DNA from: Collinsella sp. zg1085
GTDB taxonomy: Bacteria; Actinomycetota; Coriobacteriia; Coriobacteriales; Coriobacteriaceae
Direction: 5' to 3'
DNA length: 64,000 nucleotides
Assembly: GCF_018889955.1 (NCBI RefSeq)
Contig: NZ_CP076545.1
Location: forward strand, 496,001 to 560,000
Each line of letters begins with the position of its first letter. Position 1 is the first letter of the stretch. The translations under genes were made by a program, and so were the position numbers. Positions 34,155 to 47,423 of this stretch are shown here, piece by piece. The notes below the pieces were generated by a model that did no database searches, was not told the origin of the DNA, and was given only the letters and a program-made list of their open reading frames with translations.

Positions 34155-37100
34155 ATGATTCAAAAAAGTAAACGAAGGAGGGGATGGTGGCTTGCCTCAA
34201 TTTGCATTGCACTTATAGGTGTGTTGGCAGTCTTGTCTCCTGGTGGGGCTCATGCTGCCTCGCACGAGTATCAGGTATATCCATCAGTGCAAAAGATGGA
34301 GTACAAAGATTCACGCTGGATTTTGCGCTCAAATGTACAAACCGTTGTTGAGGCTGGTGTCGATGACGATACTAAGGCACGCTTAGATGAGGTTTTAGCG
34401 CTTAAAAATCTAGTAGCCCAACCGCAAGATCAGCTCCAAGAGACACCGCGTCAAACCCGCGTGCTGGTGGGTATCCATGGGTCTGGCGGCGTGGTTGATG
34501 CGTATGTTCAAAAGCTCGTTCAAGCTGGAAAACTCAGCTATGACGAGGGCTTGTTTGACAAGACTGATGCCTATCTGCTTGCATCAATTCCAGGAGGCAA
34601 TGATGCACCGGATACACTGCTTGTTTTGGGTCGAAATACTGATGCATCGTTTTATGGACTAACAACACTTTTCCAAATTTTCCAGCAGGTTAATGGCCTC
34701 ACACTTGAGAGTTTTGTGTGTCAAGACTTTGCCGATGTTGTTTCGCGTGGGTTTATCGAGGGCTACTATGGCAATCCTTGGACTACAAAAAACCGCGTTA
34801 ACCTCATGCATTGGGGTGGCTATTACAAGCTGAATGCCTATGTGTATGCGCCAAAAGATGACCCCAAGCACAGAACCGACTGGCGTGATTTGTATACCGA
34901 TTCAGAGATTCAAGACCAGCTTGCCCCGCAGGCTAAGGCTGGTAATGCATCAAAGGTTCGTTTTGTATACGCCCTTGCACCATTTCATGATAGCGATGGC
35001 GCAAGAAGGCCATTCCGCTTTAATTCTGAGGCAAACTATCAGGCAGACCTACAAGATTTAAAGGCAAAGTATAAGCAGACTATCGATGCTGGCGTGCGCC
35101 AGATTGCGCTTTTGGCCGATGACTCACGTGACTGGGGTAAAACCTACGGAAACGAGGCAACGTACCTGCGCATTCTCAATGACTTGACCTCGTGGATTCA
35201 TGAGCTCCAGGCACAAAAGACCTCTGAGGGCAAAGCTATGTATGAGGGTCTTAAAGATACCATCTTGTACTGCCCCGCGCTTTACAGCTACACAGGTGCT
35301 GGTGAGGCATGGTACAAGAAGATGCCGCCTAATGTTCAGGTTGTTATGACGGGTGGTCGAACCTTTGGTATTTCACACCATGGATATGCTGAGCGCTTTA
35401 AGGCAAATACCGAGCGTGCTCCGTTCTTGTGGATTAACTGGCCGTGCACCGACATGGCAAGAAACTTTAGCTTTGACTGGCTCACTATGGGCGGGCACAA
35501 CACCTTCCTAAAGAGCGATGTTGTTCCGGGCGATTTGGACGGCATTATGCTCAATCCTATGCAGCAGTCCGAGCCGTCAAAGCAGGGCATTTTCATGATG
35601 GCAGACTATTCATGGAAGCTCTGGGAGTCTGAGGCAGAGGCCGACCAAGCTTGGCGTGATTCGTTCTCCTATATTGAGCATAATTCGCCAGTTGCAACTG
35701 TTGCATCCGATGGCTTGCGTGATCTTTCTGCAAACATGCAGGTACATCGTGACGGTGGTATTGATGGGCCTATCAACGATCCGCAATATGATCGCAGTAA
35801 TAAATGGTGGAAGAATAACGAGTCAAACTATGAACTTGGTTCAACCAATATCCTCGAAACACTTACCCGTGTTGCAGAAAAACTGCGCACGGCAAGCGCG
35901 AGTGCTAGTGAGCTTGATGAGCTTCGCTTAGTGTATGAGCAGCTCGGCGTTGCTGCTCGGGAATATCGCGAGGGCGCTGGCGACCAAGAGCTCTTTGCTC
36001 AAATGGAGCCCTTTGTTGGTTCGTGGGACGACACGGCACGTGCAGCATGTGCCTACGTTGATTCTGCCAAGGCGGCATTGGCAGGAGATGCGGTGACGGC
36101 ACGCACCAAGCGCACGGAAGCCGATGAGGCTTATACCGCTTCGCAGTCAGGACACAAGCTTGACTATCTTGGTCGTCAAAAGGATGCTCGTGTTGGTTTG
36201 GTGGTAGTAACACCTACTCTCACAGCGTTGAAAAACTACACGGCTCGGGTAGTAAATGGTGCAAATGGAGCATCTCAGCCAACAGAAACTACTGTTTCTT
36301 ACACGCGCATTAAGCCAACAACTTGGGCAACTCATGATGGTGAGGCTGCTGTTACTGATAACGACGAATCAACATTTTGCTGGTTCCAAGGAACGTCGAG
36401 CGATACCACACCGGCGGGCGCTTCCGTTACGGTAACGTATCCCGAGCCTCGCCATGCGCGTGAGTTCACATTTGTGCAAACAACGCCTGATGGCGATGCT
36501 ATTCAAGAGGGTACCTTTGAGTATATGGATTCTACAGGTACATGGCACACCATAGGAGCCATTGACGGTACTCAAAAGCAAAACTTTGCCCTAGATGCCG
36601 CGGTTGACGTCAAGGCATTGCGCGTAACCAATACACGGAATCTGCCCAAGTGGTGGAAGGTCTACGAGATTGGACTAACCGAAGAAGAGCCCGACCCAAG
36701 TGTTGTTCGCCAAGAACTCCAAGCGGCAATAGATGCAGCGCATACGGTGAGTACAGAGACGCTTGCATCGTGGATACGCACGTCAAAAGAGGCGTTTACA
36801 CAGGCCTTGACTGCTGCTGAGGCGGGTATAAACAATAACCAACTAACTCCCACCGATTTGAAAAAACTTGCTCAAAACTTAAGAACAGTACGTGAGGGAG
36901 TTAAACGCTATGCTGATACGACTAAGGCTGAGCTTGAGCAACAGCATAAAGACGCGCGCGCATATACCCCGATAAGCTTTGCACGCTATGAACGGGTGTA
37001 TCAGGCATTCTTGCAGGCACTTGATGCAGCTGATAACTTGGCAGAAAGTCGTGGCAAACAATTGGCAGCTCAGCTAAACTCAGCGCTAAATAATTTGGTA

Positions 37101-37952
37101 GTTGACCGCACTGAGCACGATCGCGCAGAGCTTGCGCTTGCAGACAGCTCAGTTTTGGTTGAGTCTGAATACTCAGCAGATAGCTGGGCACGTGTTGTGA
37201 GTGCAAAAGATGCCTTGAAGACGGCACTCGTTGCCGACGTTGCCGCGCAAGCATCGGCAACGGAGTATGTAGGACTGCGCACGCGGCTTGAAGAAGCAAT
37301 TGCTGCTTTGGCTGCTCCGGACCCCAATGCTCCGAGTGCGGACAACCCAAGCGTTACTCCAGGCGATAACAATTCCGGCGTTACCCCCAGCACTACCCAG
37401 CCTCTTCAGCGCTATAAGGTTACTTTCCTTGTTGATGGTCGCGTCTGGGATGAGCAGGAAGTTCAGGCGGGCGAACACGCTCATGAGCCTCAGGCTCCAG
37501 CAAAGGAAGGCTGGACCTTTAGGTATTGGGCGGTGCTTGAACAGATGACCCCGCAGCCAAGAAGTGCTCGGCGCCCAGCTGCAGCCTCTGATGTGCCAAC
37601 ACGCTTTGACTTTACGCAGCCTATCTTGGGACACATGACGCTTAGTGCATTTTTCACACAAAATGCCCCAGCATCTGGCGGTGTTTCGAGTGCAGGAGGC
37701 TCCACAGAAATTGAGAAAACACCTGTTCAGCCAAGCGTACGTGATGAAGGTATGCAGCCGGACGGTGCGCCGTCAAAGCCAAAGTCAGGTGCCACGTCCA
37801 CACAAGCTCCGACAAACAAGCAGCCTTCTAAAAACCTGCGCGTTCGCAAGCTTGCCAGAACAGGTGATACCTCGTTGTTTGTAGGCTTTGCTGTGGCTGT
37901 TGTTGCAGGTGCAAGCCTATATGCGGGCACCGTGGCTGCTAAGCGACGCTAG
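34155..37952 (+). CDS. Cell-wall-anchored GH84 beta-N-acetylglucosaminidase (hyaluronidase-like)
   Basis: A 1265-residue surface enzyme. Signal peptide 1-34 (RRRGWW...GGAHA). A GH84 N-terminal domain follows, then the catalytic barrel from GFIEGYYGNPWT to ALLADDSRDW; Asp322-Asp323 are the acid/base pair of substrate-assisted catalysis. A CBM32/discoidin-like region follows (about 740-860), then FIVAR-like helical repeats (about 860-1080), an InlB-like beta-repeat (RYKVTFLVDGRVW... GWTFRYWAV) and a Pro/Ser/Thr linker. It ends LARTG (1233-1237), a membrane segment and KRR: a sortase signal with Ala for Pro. It probably trims host mucin or hyaluronan glycans. AAAGGAG supports ATG 34155. Confidence 0.9.
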   Translation: MIQKSKRRRGWWLASICIALIGVLAVLSPGGAHAASHEYQVYPSVQKMEYKDSRWILRSNVQTVVEAGVDDDTKARLDEVLALKNLVAQPQDQLQETPRQTRVLVGIHGSGGVVDAYVQKLVQAGKLSYDEGLFDKTDAYLLASIPGGNDAPDTLLVLGRNTDASFYGLTTLFQIFQQVNGLTLESFVCQDFADVVSRGFIEGYYGNPWTTKNRVNLMHWGGYYKLNAYVYAPKDDPKHRTDWRDLYTDSEIQDQLAPQAKAGNASKVRFVYALAPFHDSDGARRPFRFNSEANYQADLQDLKAKYKQTIDAGVRQIALLADDSRDWGKTYGNEATYLRILNDLTSWIHELQAQKTSEGKAMYEGLKDTILYCPALYSYTGAGEAWYKKMPPNVQVVMTGGRTFGISHHGYAERFKANTERAPFLWINWPCTDMARNFSFDWLTMGGHNTFLKSDVVPGDLDGIMLNPMQQSEPSKQGIFMMADYSWKLWESEAEADQAWRDSFSYIEHNSPVATVASDGLRDLSANMQVHRDGGIDGPINDPQYDRSNKWWKNNESNYELGSTNILETLTRVAEKLRTASASASELDELRLVYEQLGVAAREYREGAGDQELFAQMEPFVGSWDDTARAACAYVDSAKAALAGDAVTARTKRTEADEAYTASQSGHKLDYLGRQKDARVGLVVVTPTLTALKNYTARVVNGANGASQPTETTVSYTRIKPTTWATHDGEAAVTDNDESTFCWFQGTSSDTTPAGASVTVTYPEPRHAREFTFVQTTPDGDAIQEGTFEYMDSTGTWHTIGAIDGTQKQNFALDAAVDVKALRVTNTRNLPKWWKVYEIGLTEEEPDPSVVRQELQAAIDAAHTVSTETLASWIRTSKEAFTQALTAAEAGINNNQLTPTDLKKLAQNLRTVREGVKRYADTTKAELEQQHKDARAYTPISFARYERVYQAFLQALDAADNLAESRGKQLAAQLNSALNNLVVDRTEHDRAELALADSSVLVESEYSADSWARVVSAKDALKTALVADVAAQASATEYVGLRTRLEEAIAALAAPDPNAPSADNPSVTPGDNNSGVTPSTTQPLQRYKVTFLVDGRVWDEQEVQAGEHAHEPQAPAKEGWTFRYWAVLEQMTPQPRSARRPAAASDVPTRFDFTQPILGHMTLSAFFTQNAPASGGVSSAGGSTEIEKTPVQPSVRDEGMQPDGAPSKPKSGATSTQAPTNKQPSKNLRVRKLARTGDTSLFVGFAVAVVAGASLYAGTVAAKRR

Positions 37953-38008
37953 CATTCTGGGTGCGTAGTCATGTTAATTTGTAACTAACAAGCTGCAACG
38001 CACAACAT

Positions 38009-38045
38009 AATCCCCTGACTCAATGGTGAGGCAGGGGATTTTTCA
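38009..38045 (+). terminator. Terminator of the GH84 gene
   Basis: AATCCCCTG-A-CTC pairs with GAG-G-CAGGGGATT around AATGGT and is followed by TTTCATT. Confidence 0.8.
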
Positions 38046-38078
38046 TTCAATTCAATTGAGAACAGGTACCTAAACACG

Positions 38079-38606
38079 TTAGTCGTCAAAAAATATAGCT
38101 CTCAAGCATGCTGGCATAGAGGCAAACATCATGTTTACAACGGTTTCTGCCGATGTAATGTTGTCGGTAAGCAGCCACTCTTTGGTCATACCAACCCCTC
38201 CATAGCAGTAAAACCGAATGCTATATAAAACCTGAGTATCGAGCACGTCGGTTTCCAAGATGCGCTTTGCTTCTTTTGTATATCTATCAACAAAGTATTC
38301 AAGCATGTAATTCCATAGTGAGTTTTGTGAAACATCTCGGTATGCTCGTTTATAAAATAAAAAGTCAGCTCGCATACGGTTTATACTTTGAGCTGCTGAT
38401 TCTAGCGATATAACATCGGTTTCAAATGCGCTATAAAAGAATATCCAAGCAACCAAATCATATTTATCTTTGAAATGATAATAAAAGGTTGGGCGCTCTA
38501 TGCGTGCTAGCTTGCAGATTTCTGTAACACGGATGTTCTCTATTTCTTTTTTGGCCATAAGTTGCTTCATAACTTGAGCTATCCATAGTTTGGTTCGTTC
38601 AGCCAT
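38079..38606 (-). CDS. TetR/AcrR-family regulator
   Basis: A 175-residue regulator. The N-terminal helix-turn-helix is NIRVTEICKLARIERPTFYYHFKDKYDLVAWIF, a typical TetR_N with the FYYHFxxK recognition helix; the C-terminal ~120 residues form the variable ligand domain. AGGAG 7 nt before the ATG at 38606 sets the start. The gene is divergent from a stub of an alpha/beta hydrolase, the usual kind of target, and an 8+8 palindrome lies between them, so it probably represses its own and the divergent transcript. Confidence 0.88.
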   Translation of the reverse strand: MAERTKLWIAQVMKQLMAKKEIENIRVTEICKLARIERPTFYYHFKDKYDLVAWIFFYSAFETDVISLESAAQSINRMRADFLFYKRAYRDVSQNSLWNYMLEYFVDRYTKEAKRILETDVLDTQVLYSIRFYCYGGVGMTKEWLLTDNITSAETVVNMMFASMPACLRAIFFDD

Positions 38607-38627
38607 AGACAATCTCCTAGTACCTTC

Positions 38628-38655
38628 TTCTTACAAAATCGTATATATGTAAGAA
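38628..38655. promoter_or_regulatory. Putative TetR operator
   Basis: TTCTTACA-N12-TGTAAGAA, an exact 8+8 inverted repeat 22 bp from the tetR start in the divergent intergenic region. Confidence 0.6.
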
Positions 38656-38743
38656 ATTCTAACATAATAGCATTTCTGTATATATGAATATCGCTAAAAA
38701 GCCCATAAGATTATGTTCGACCACCAAGAAAAGGAGAAAAACA

Positions 38744-38845
38744 ATGTCGTATCTAACTATGCAAGATGGAACAAAGCTCTACTATGAAGACCACGGACAA
38801 GGAGAGACCCTTCTATTTAGCCACGGCCTCAACTCATCTCACTAA
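38744..38845 (+). pseudogene. Truncated alpha/beta hydrolase remnant
   Basis: A 33-codon reading frame with an excellent ribosome binding site (AAGGAG) opens MSYLTMQDGTKLYYEDHG and reaches LLFSHGLNSSH, the oxyanion-loop start of an alpha/beta hydrolase, then stops at TAA. The nucleophile and the rest of the ~250-residue fold are absent, and the radical SAM gene begins 32 bp later. This looks like a deletion that fused the hydrolase promoter and leader to the next gene. Confidence 0.7.
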
Positions 38846-38877
38846 GTTGTTTATTGAGAAAAACTAAGGGGCATATC

Positions 38878-39759
38878 ATGCATTTTACCGATACTGTGTA
38901 TAGAAATCCGTACTGGCCAACATATCCACTTTTACAAATTACGCAAGGTTGCACCCACAATAGATGCAAGTTTTGCACGATGTATCACAACGTAAAATTT
39001 AGAATGCAACCTATGGAGTGGATTGAGGAAGATTTACAAGAGTTGGCGCAACAAGTGCCTGAGGCGAAAACCATACAGCTACTTTCGGCAGACCCGCTGG
39101 TATTAAGCTATGACAAACTGGCTCCTGTGTTAGAGAAAATAAACCACTATTTGCCACATATGGAGCAGATTTATACGCAAGGAAGAGTATCCGATCTTAA
39201 AAATAAAACTGTTGAGCAGCTAAAAAACCTTAAAGATATGGGAATGAGAGAAGTTTCTCTTGGCGTAGAAAGCGGTGACGATCGTACGCTTAAACGCATC
39301 AAAAAAGGATACACATCGCAAGATATTATTGAGCAGTGCGCAAAGCTCTCTGAGGCAGGCATAGACTTTTGGATGACATTTTTGAACGGTGTAGCAGGAA
39401 AAGAGGGGAGCAAAGAGCACGCGCTTAAATCTGCAGAGATTTTTAGTCAGTGCAAACCTATGTTAGTAGGTACCGGTGCGCTCGTTTTGTTTCCGGGAAC
39501 TCCTCTGCTCAAAGATATAGAGCGCGGTGAATTTACTCCTTTATCTGAGAAAGAGATGCTTGAGGAGTTGCTCTTATTTGTTGAGCATCTACACTGTGAT
39601 TGCAACTTTATTACGCATCATACGGTGTCGGGAGCAAATCTCACAGGCCCCGATTTCTTGAAGCGCAAGAAACGGATTATACAAGCTTTACGTGCAGAAA
39701 TAAAACATGGCAATATGGCTCAATATGCAGCAATAAGAAGCTACAAACAAAGCTTGTAA
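38878..39759 (+). CDS. Radical SAM protein with CX4CX2C motif
   Basis: A 293-residue radical SAM enzyme. The cluster motif is QGCTHNRCKFCTMYHN: Cys25, Cys30 and Cys33, a CX4CX2C spacing seen in a subset of B12-independent Elp3/oxidoreductase-like families instead of CX3CX2C. SAM-binding glycine and sheet motifs follow (VSLGVESGDDRTLKRIKKGY, FLNGVAGKEG, LFPGTPLLKDI). The function is unknown. AAGGGG lies 7 nt before the ATG. It is now probably driven by the promoter and TetR operator of the truncated hydrolase. Confidence 0.88.
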   Translation: MHFTDTVYRNPYWPTYPLLQITQGCTHNRCKFCTMYHNVKFRMQPMEWIEEDLQELAQQVPEAKTIQLLSADPLVLSYDKLAPVLEKINHYLPHMEQIYTQGRVSDLKNKTVEQLKNLKDMGMREVSLGVESGDDRTLKRIKKGYTSQDIIEQCAKLSEAGIDFWMTFLNGVAGKEGSKEHALKSAEIFSQCKPMLVGTGALVLFPGTPLLKDIERGEFTPLSEKEMLEELLLFVEHLHCDCNFITHHTVSGANLTGPDFLKRKKRIIQALRAEIKHGNMAQYAAIRSYKQSL

Positions 39760-39793
39760 TGAACTTGATACGTGTGTGATGACCTAAAAGAAG

Positions 39794-39879
39794 TGGTGCC
39801 CGAGGTGAGATTTGAACTCACACGATGTTGCCATCGGAGGATTTTGAGTCCCCTGCGTCTGCCGTTCCGCCACTCGGGC
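39794..39879 (-). tRNA. tRNA-Leu (CAA)
   Basis: On the minus strand GCCCGAG pairs with CTCGGGC. The anticodon loop CTCAAAA gives CAA, a long class II variable arm (CGATGGCAACATCG) is present, the T arm has GTTCAAATC, and CCA is encoded (TGG at 39794-39796 on the plus strand). Confidence 0.95.
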
Positions 39880-40330
39880 ATGAGCAGTAGTATACACAAA
39901 TGTGTCCGTGGGGGAACACACAATTTTATGAATGCTCACAAGAGAGCAGTGGGGGAGTTGCGTGTTAGCTGAAAGTGAGCGGGTAGAAGAAATCTCTCAG
40001 AATGAGTGGCTAGGTGAGGTGTTTCAAACTGAGCAACTGGTTTGCACTCAATCATGTAATCAATGAGGCAACGAGTCAACTACCTCACGCGCAAGTTAGG
40101 CTTTGCGCTACTCAGGCCTGTGCGAGTCCCTTGATGATTCCATGAGCCCATCAGCAGATAATCTTTGCAGAAGCCGTGAAGCTGCTGTTTCTGTGCTACC
40201 ATGCTTCACGCACTGTAGAAATACAGGAGCCAAGCGGGATTAGCGTCCCCACCTTTCGGCGCCTTGAGCAGCTGTCTGGTCTCACAATATAAGATGTTGT
40301 AGCTCTTATGCTGCTTACCTTTGTCTGTGA
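39880..40330. other. Intergenic region and long leader before infC
   Basis: No gene is supported here. A small hairpin-forming TGTGT...ACACA lies near 39900. From ~40200 the sequence is probably the transcribed infC leader, with GC-rich stretches that could form alternative stems to the hairpin at 40331. The promoter is not obvious. Confidence 0.5.
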
Positions 40331-40362
40331 ACCCGGATGCCGCTATGGCTCCGGGTTTTGTT
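40331..40362 (+). terminator. Attenuator-like hairpin in the infC leader
   Basis: AACCCGGATGCC and GGCTCCGGGTT pair around GCTAT and run into TTTTGTTGT, 30 nt before the infC start. A terminator this close to the start of a translation-factor operon suggests control by read-through. Confidence 0.7.
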
Positions 40363-40392
40363 GTATTGAGAGTTTTGAACGGAGGTAAGGAC

Positions 40393-40959
40393 ATAGCTAA
40401 GTCTGATGACACCCGCATTAACGACGAGATTACAGCGAGTCGTTGTCGCCTGATTGGCGTTGACGGTTCTCAGCTCGGTCTCTTTGGCATTCGCGATGCT
40501 CAGCGCATTGCAGATGACCAAGGTCTTGACCTGGTCGAGATTGCCCCTAATGCGGATCCCCCGGTATGCCGGGTCATGGATTATGGCAAGTTCAAGTACC
40601 AGCAGGCCATGAAGGCCAAGCAGGCACGCAAAAACCAGTCCCGCGTTGAGGTTAAGGAAATGAAATTCCGGCCAAAGATTGACGTGGGCGATTATGAGAC
40701 CAAAAAGGGTCACGTTGTACGTTTCTTAAAGAAAGGTGCACGTGTCAAGATTACGATTATGTTCCGTGGTCGTGAGATGGCTCACCCTGAGCAGGGTCTT
40801 AATGTGTTAGAGCGTCTTGCTGAAGATCTCAAGGCGGTCGCCACCGTTGAGAGTGCCCCCAAACTTGAGGGCCGCAATATGTTGATGCTGCTTGCACCCA
40901 TCAAAGGCGCATTTGACGATACAGCTGCGCCAACAGATGAGGTCGAGAGCTCAGAATAA
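40393..40959 (+). CDS. infC: Translation initiation factor IF-3, apparent AUA start
   Basis: A 188-residue IF-3. After the first codon it reads [12 protein letters not shown], the usual N-terminus. [14 protein letters not shown] ends the N-domain and the linker is followed by [17 protein letters not shown] and [12 protein letters not shown] of the C-domain. The only well-placed ribosome binding site, GGAGG at 40381-40385, is 7 nt before ATA at 40393. No ATG, GTG or TTG fits nearby; upstream candidates lie in the attenuator hairpin or overlap the binding site. Rare starts (AUU, AUC, AUA) are known in infC and let IF-3 repress itself. rpmI follows in 23 bp. Confidence 0.9.
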   Translation: MAKSDDTRINDEITASRCRLIGVDGSQLGLFGIRDAQRIADDQGLDLVEIAPNADPPVCRVMDYGKFKYQQAMKAKQARKNQSRVEVKEMKFRPKIDVGDYETKKGHVVRFLKKGARVKITIMFRGREMAHPEQGLNVLERLAEDLKAVATVESAPKLEGRNMLMLLAPIKGAFDDTAAPTDEVESSE

Positions 40960-40982
40960 GTATAGGATTTAAGGAGAGTTTC

Positions 40983-41180
40983 ATGCCTAAGATGAAGTCG
41001 CACAGCGGCACCAAAAAGCGTGTTCGCCGCACCGGTACGGGCAAGCTTATGCGTGCCAAGGCCTTCAAGAGCCACATTCTGACTAAGAAGACCACCAAGC
41101 GTAAGCGCAACTTCCGCTCTGAGGACCAGATTTCTGCAGCAGACAACAAGGCCGTAAACGCCCGCCTTGCTGGTCGTTAA
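40983..41180 (+). CDS. rpmI: 50S ribosomal protein L35
   Basis: A 65-residue basic protein: [20 protein letters not shown] and [14 protein letters not shown] are the L35 signatures. AAGGAGAG precedes the ATG. It lies between infC and rplT in the conserved order. Confidence 0.97.
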   Translation: MPKMKSHSGTKKRVRRTGTGKLMRAKAFKSHILTKKTTKRKRNFRSEDQISAADNKAVNARLAGR

Positions 41181-41225
41181 GAGACTATCCGTTCGTACCA
41201 ATCGTTTTAGAGGAGTTGATTTGAG

Positions 41226-41585
41226 ATGGCACGTGTAAAGCGCGCTGTGAACGCTAAGAAGAAGCGCCGCACAGTTCTTTCCCGCGCAAAGGGTTACTAT
41301 GGTGCAGCGTCCCGTACCTATAAATATGCTAAAGAGCAGGTTCAGCACTCTTTGCAGTATCAGTATCGCGATCGCCGCAACAAGAAGCGCGAGATTCGCA
41401 GCCTTTGGATTACGCGTATTAACGCAGCTGCCCGTATGAGCGATATGTCTTACTCTCAGTTCATGCATGGTCTCAAGCTGTCTGGTATTGAGCTTGACCG
41501 CAAGGTGTTGGCACAGATGGCCTACGAGGATATCGAGTCCTTCAACGAGCTTGTTGCCATTGCCAAGAAGGCGCTTGACGCGTAA
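41226..41585 (+). CDS. rplT: 50S ribosomal protein L20
   Basis: A 119-residue protein. [29 protein letters not shown] and [20 protein letters not shown] are conserved L20 blocks. It binds 23S rRNA early in assembly and in many bacteria represses this operon. AGAGGAG precedes the ATG. Confidence 0.97.
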   Translation: MARVKRAVNAKKKRRTVLSRAKGYYGAASRTYKYAKEQVQHSLQYQYRDRRNKKREIRSLWITRINAAARMSDMSYSQFMHGLKLSGIELDRKVLAQMAYEDIESFNELVAIAKKALDA

Positions 41586-41636
41586 GGCGTGATGAGCCGC
41601 CACGCGAGTTAGAACGAAACACGCTAATATTTATTG

Positions 41637-41668
41637 AAACGGAGTGCCTTGGCGCTCCGTTTTTCTTT
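41637..41668 (+). terminator. Terminator of infC-rpmI-rplT
   Basis: AACGGAG(TGCC)...(GGCG)CTCCGTT with a short TT loop, followed by TTTCTTTT. Confidence 0.85.
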
Positions 41669-42228
41669 TGCCGCATATATACAGAGTTACTATAGGTTTG
41701 AAAACTTATGTAGGAGCATATGCTTACATGTAATAGAGGAGTAAAGGCGCTCTTCTCTTATAGCCCCTATCGGTGAACGGTAGAAATATGGCGCCAAGCG
41801 CAACTCATCCCCTATATATAGCCTCTACCCCTAACAACTAACCCCTCACTTATGTACAAACTGTGTACAGAAAAATCCTTCTCTTCAAAGACTTGAGAGT
41901 CTGGCAATATATCTCCTTGCCGCGCGGGACTCACGTGTTCTGAGCGAGCGGGTACCTTGAGAACCGGATACTGCGAAAGACACAGGTAAATACCTGTGTT
42001 TGACAGATGGAAATCAGATATACCATTCAATATGGTAGCAGTGATGTGACCAAGTCAAGTGAAAAGGACAAGGACCGCTTCTTATATAAGAAGCAGGCCT
42101 CTATATTCCAATTCCTTCTTGAAAACCAGATCAATATGCTTTCATAAACTCAAATGGAATCCGATCAGCGAATATGCTGGCCGGAACGAGCCTCGCGCTC
42201 ATATAAGTCCTATCTCATAGGGCTCATA
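41669..42228 (+). promoter_or_regulatory. rRNA operon promoter and leader region
   Basis: No protein gene is supported. The leader contains palindrome ATGTAGGAGCATATGCTTACAT (41708-41729, imperfect at one pair), the 5' strand of the 16S processing stem (41961-41981), a perfect ACACAGGTA-AA-TACCTGTGT hairpin (41980-41999) and an 18-bp palindrome GCTTCTTATATAAGAAGC (42077-42094). A TTGACA occurs at 42001, but no well-spaced -10 follows, so the exact promoter is uncertain. Confidence 0.5.
41961..41981 (+). other. 5' strand of the 16S precursor processing stem
   Basis: GAACCGGATACTGCGAAAGAC is complementary, with one mismatch and two bulged bases, to 43824-43846 beyond the 16S 3' end. This is the long helix that RNase III is expected to cut. 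Confidence 0.75.
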
Positions 42229-43742
<1,514 letters not shown>

Positions 43743-44090
43743 AGGGAGATACTTCTTCTAGGAAGAACATAATTTGATTTGATGGCGCGGAGGTAATAGT
43801 CGTTCCGGCTCTATCTGTTAAACAGTCTTTATCGCAGCATCCGGTTCCTGAGGGATACCTTCAGTGTACCTTGAGAGCCGCATAGCGAAATACGTATGAG
43901 TCAAATTTGACTCAGACACAATTCTTCTTAATGGAGATATAAGAGATACATCCAATCTGCAATAGATTTTATGTAAGAAGCATCTAATACGATCGCAAGA
44001 AGATAGATTATCTTCTCATCGTGGTATGCGACACCCAAGAGTTTACAATTACTCATGAATATACATGTTAGCATCTCGCTTCTAAAGTAA
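43743..44090 (+). other. 16S-23S spacer
   Basis: About 350 bp without a tRNA. It carries the 3' strand of the 16S processing stem (43824-43846) and the 5' strand of the 23S stem (43865-43900, complementary to 47149-47187). Immediately after comes a perfect 18-bp palindrome TGAGTCAAATTTGACTCA (43897-43914). Confidence 0.8.
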
Positions 44091-47070
<2,980 letters not shown>

Positions 47071-47148
47071 CTTTAGACGAGATGCATATACACATGTACT
47101 CGGTGTCGCTAAGAACTTCTTCTCTTATGGTCTTGGTCTAAATCACAC

Positions 47149-47187
47149 CTCATACGTATAAAATCGCTGTGTGGCCCTCAGGGTACA
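47149..47187 (+). other. 3' strand of the 23S precursor processing stem
   Basis: CTCATACGTATA...CGCTGTGTGGCCCTCAGGGTACA pairs over more than 30 bases with 43865-43900 upstream of the 23S gene. Confidence 0.75.
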
Positions 47188-47220
47188 TATATCTCTCAAG
47201 GTGGGTGAGTGTCGCCCACC

Positions 47221-47337
47221 GGTCAGCGGCTATGGCGGGCGGGGTACGCCCGGTCCCATTCCGAACCCGGAAGCTAAGCCGCCGAGCGCCGATGGTACTG
47301 CGGAGTAAGTCCGTGGGAGAGCAGGGCGCCGCTGACC
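47221..47337 (+). rRNA. rrf: 5S ribosomal RNA
   Basis: A 117-nt RNA with GGTCAGCGGC...GCCGCTGACC terminal pairing, CCCGGTCCCATTCCGAACCCGG in the loop B/C region and GATGGTACTGCGG. It completes a normal 16S-23S-5S order. The flanking CCACC/GGTGG extend the stem. Confidence 0.95.
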
Positions 47338-47352
47338 GGTGGACGACACTTT

Positions 47353-47423
47353 TTTTGTTAGCTGGGTAGGGTGCTTGGTTGCGGTAGTTTTTGTTAGCTG
47401 GGTAGGGCGCTTGGTTGTGGGAG
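47353..47423. repeat. Two tandem ~36-bp repeats after the rRNA operon
   Basis: TTTTTGTTAGCTGGGTAGGG...GCTTGGTTG is repeated at 47353-47387 and 47388-47423 with three differences. The rest of 47338-47739 holds no gene that I can support; the T-run at 47350 may help end the rRNA transcript. Confidence 0.6.

Noticed and set aside
40321-40392. N-terminal extension of IF-3 from an upstream ATG or GTG-type start
   Set aside because: The extension would be translated through the terminator hairpin, does not resemble IF-3, and the ribosome binding site is placed for the ATA at 40393.
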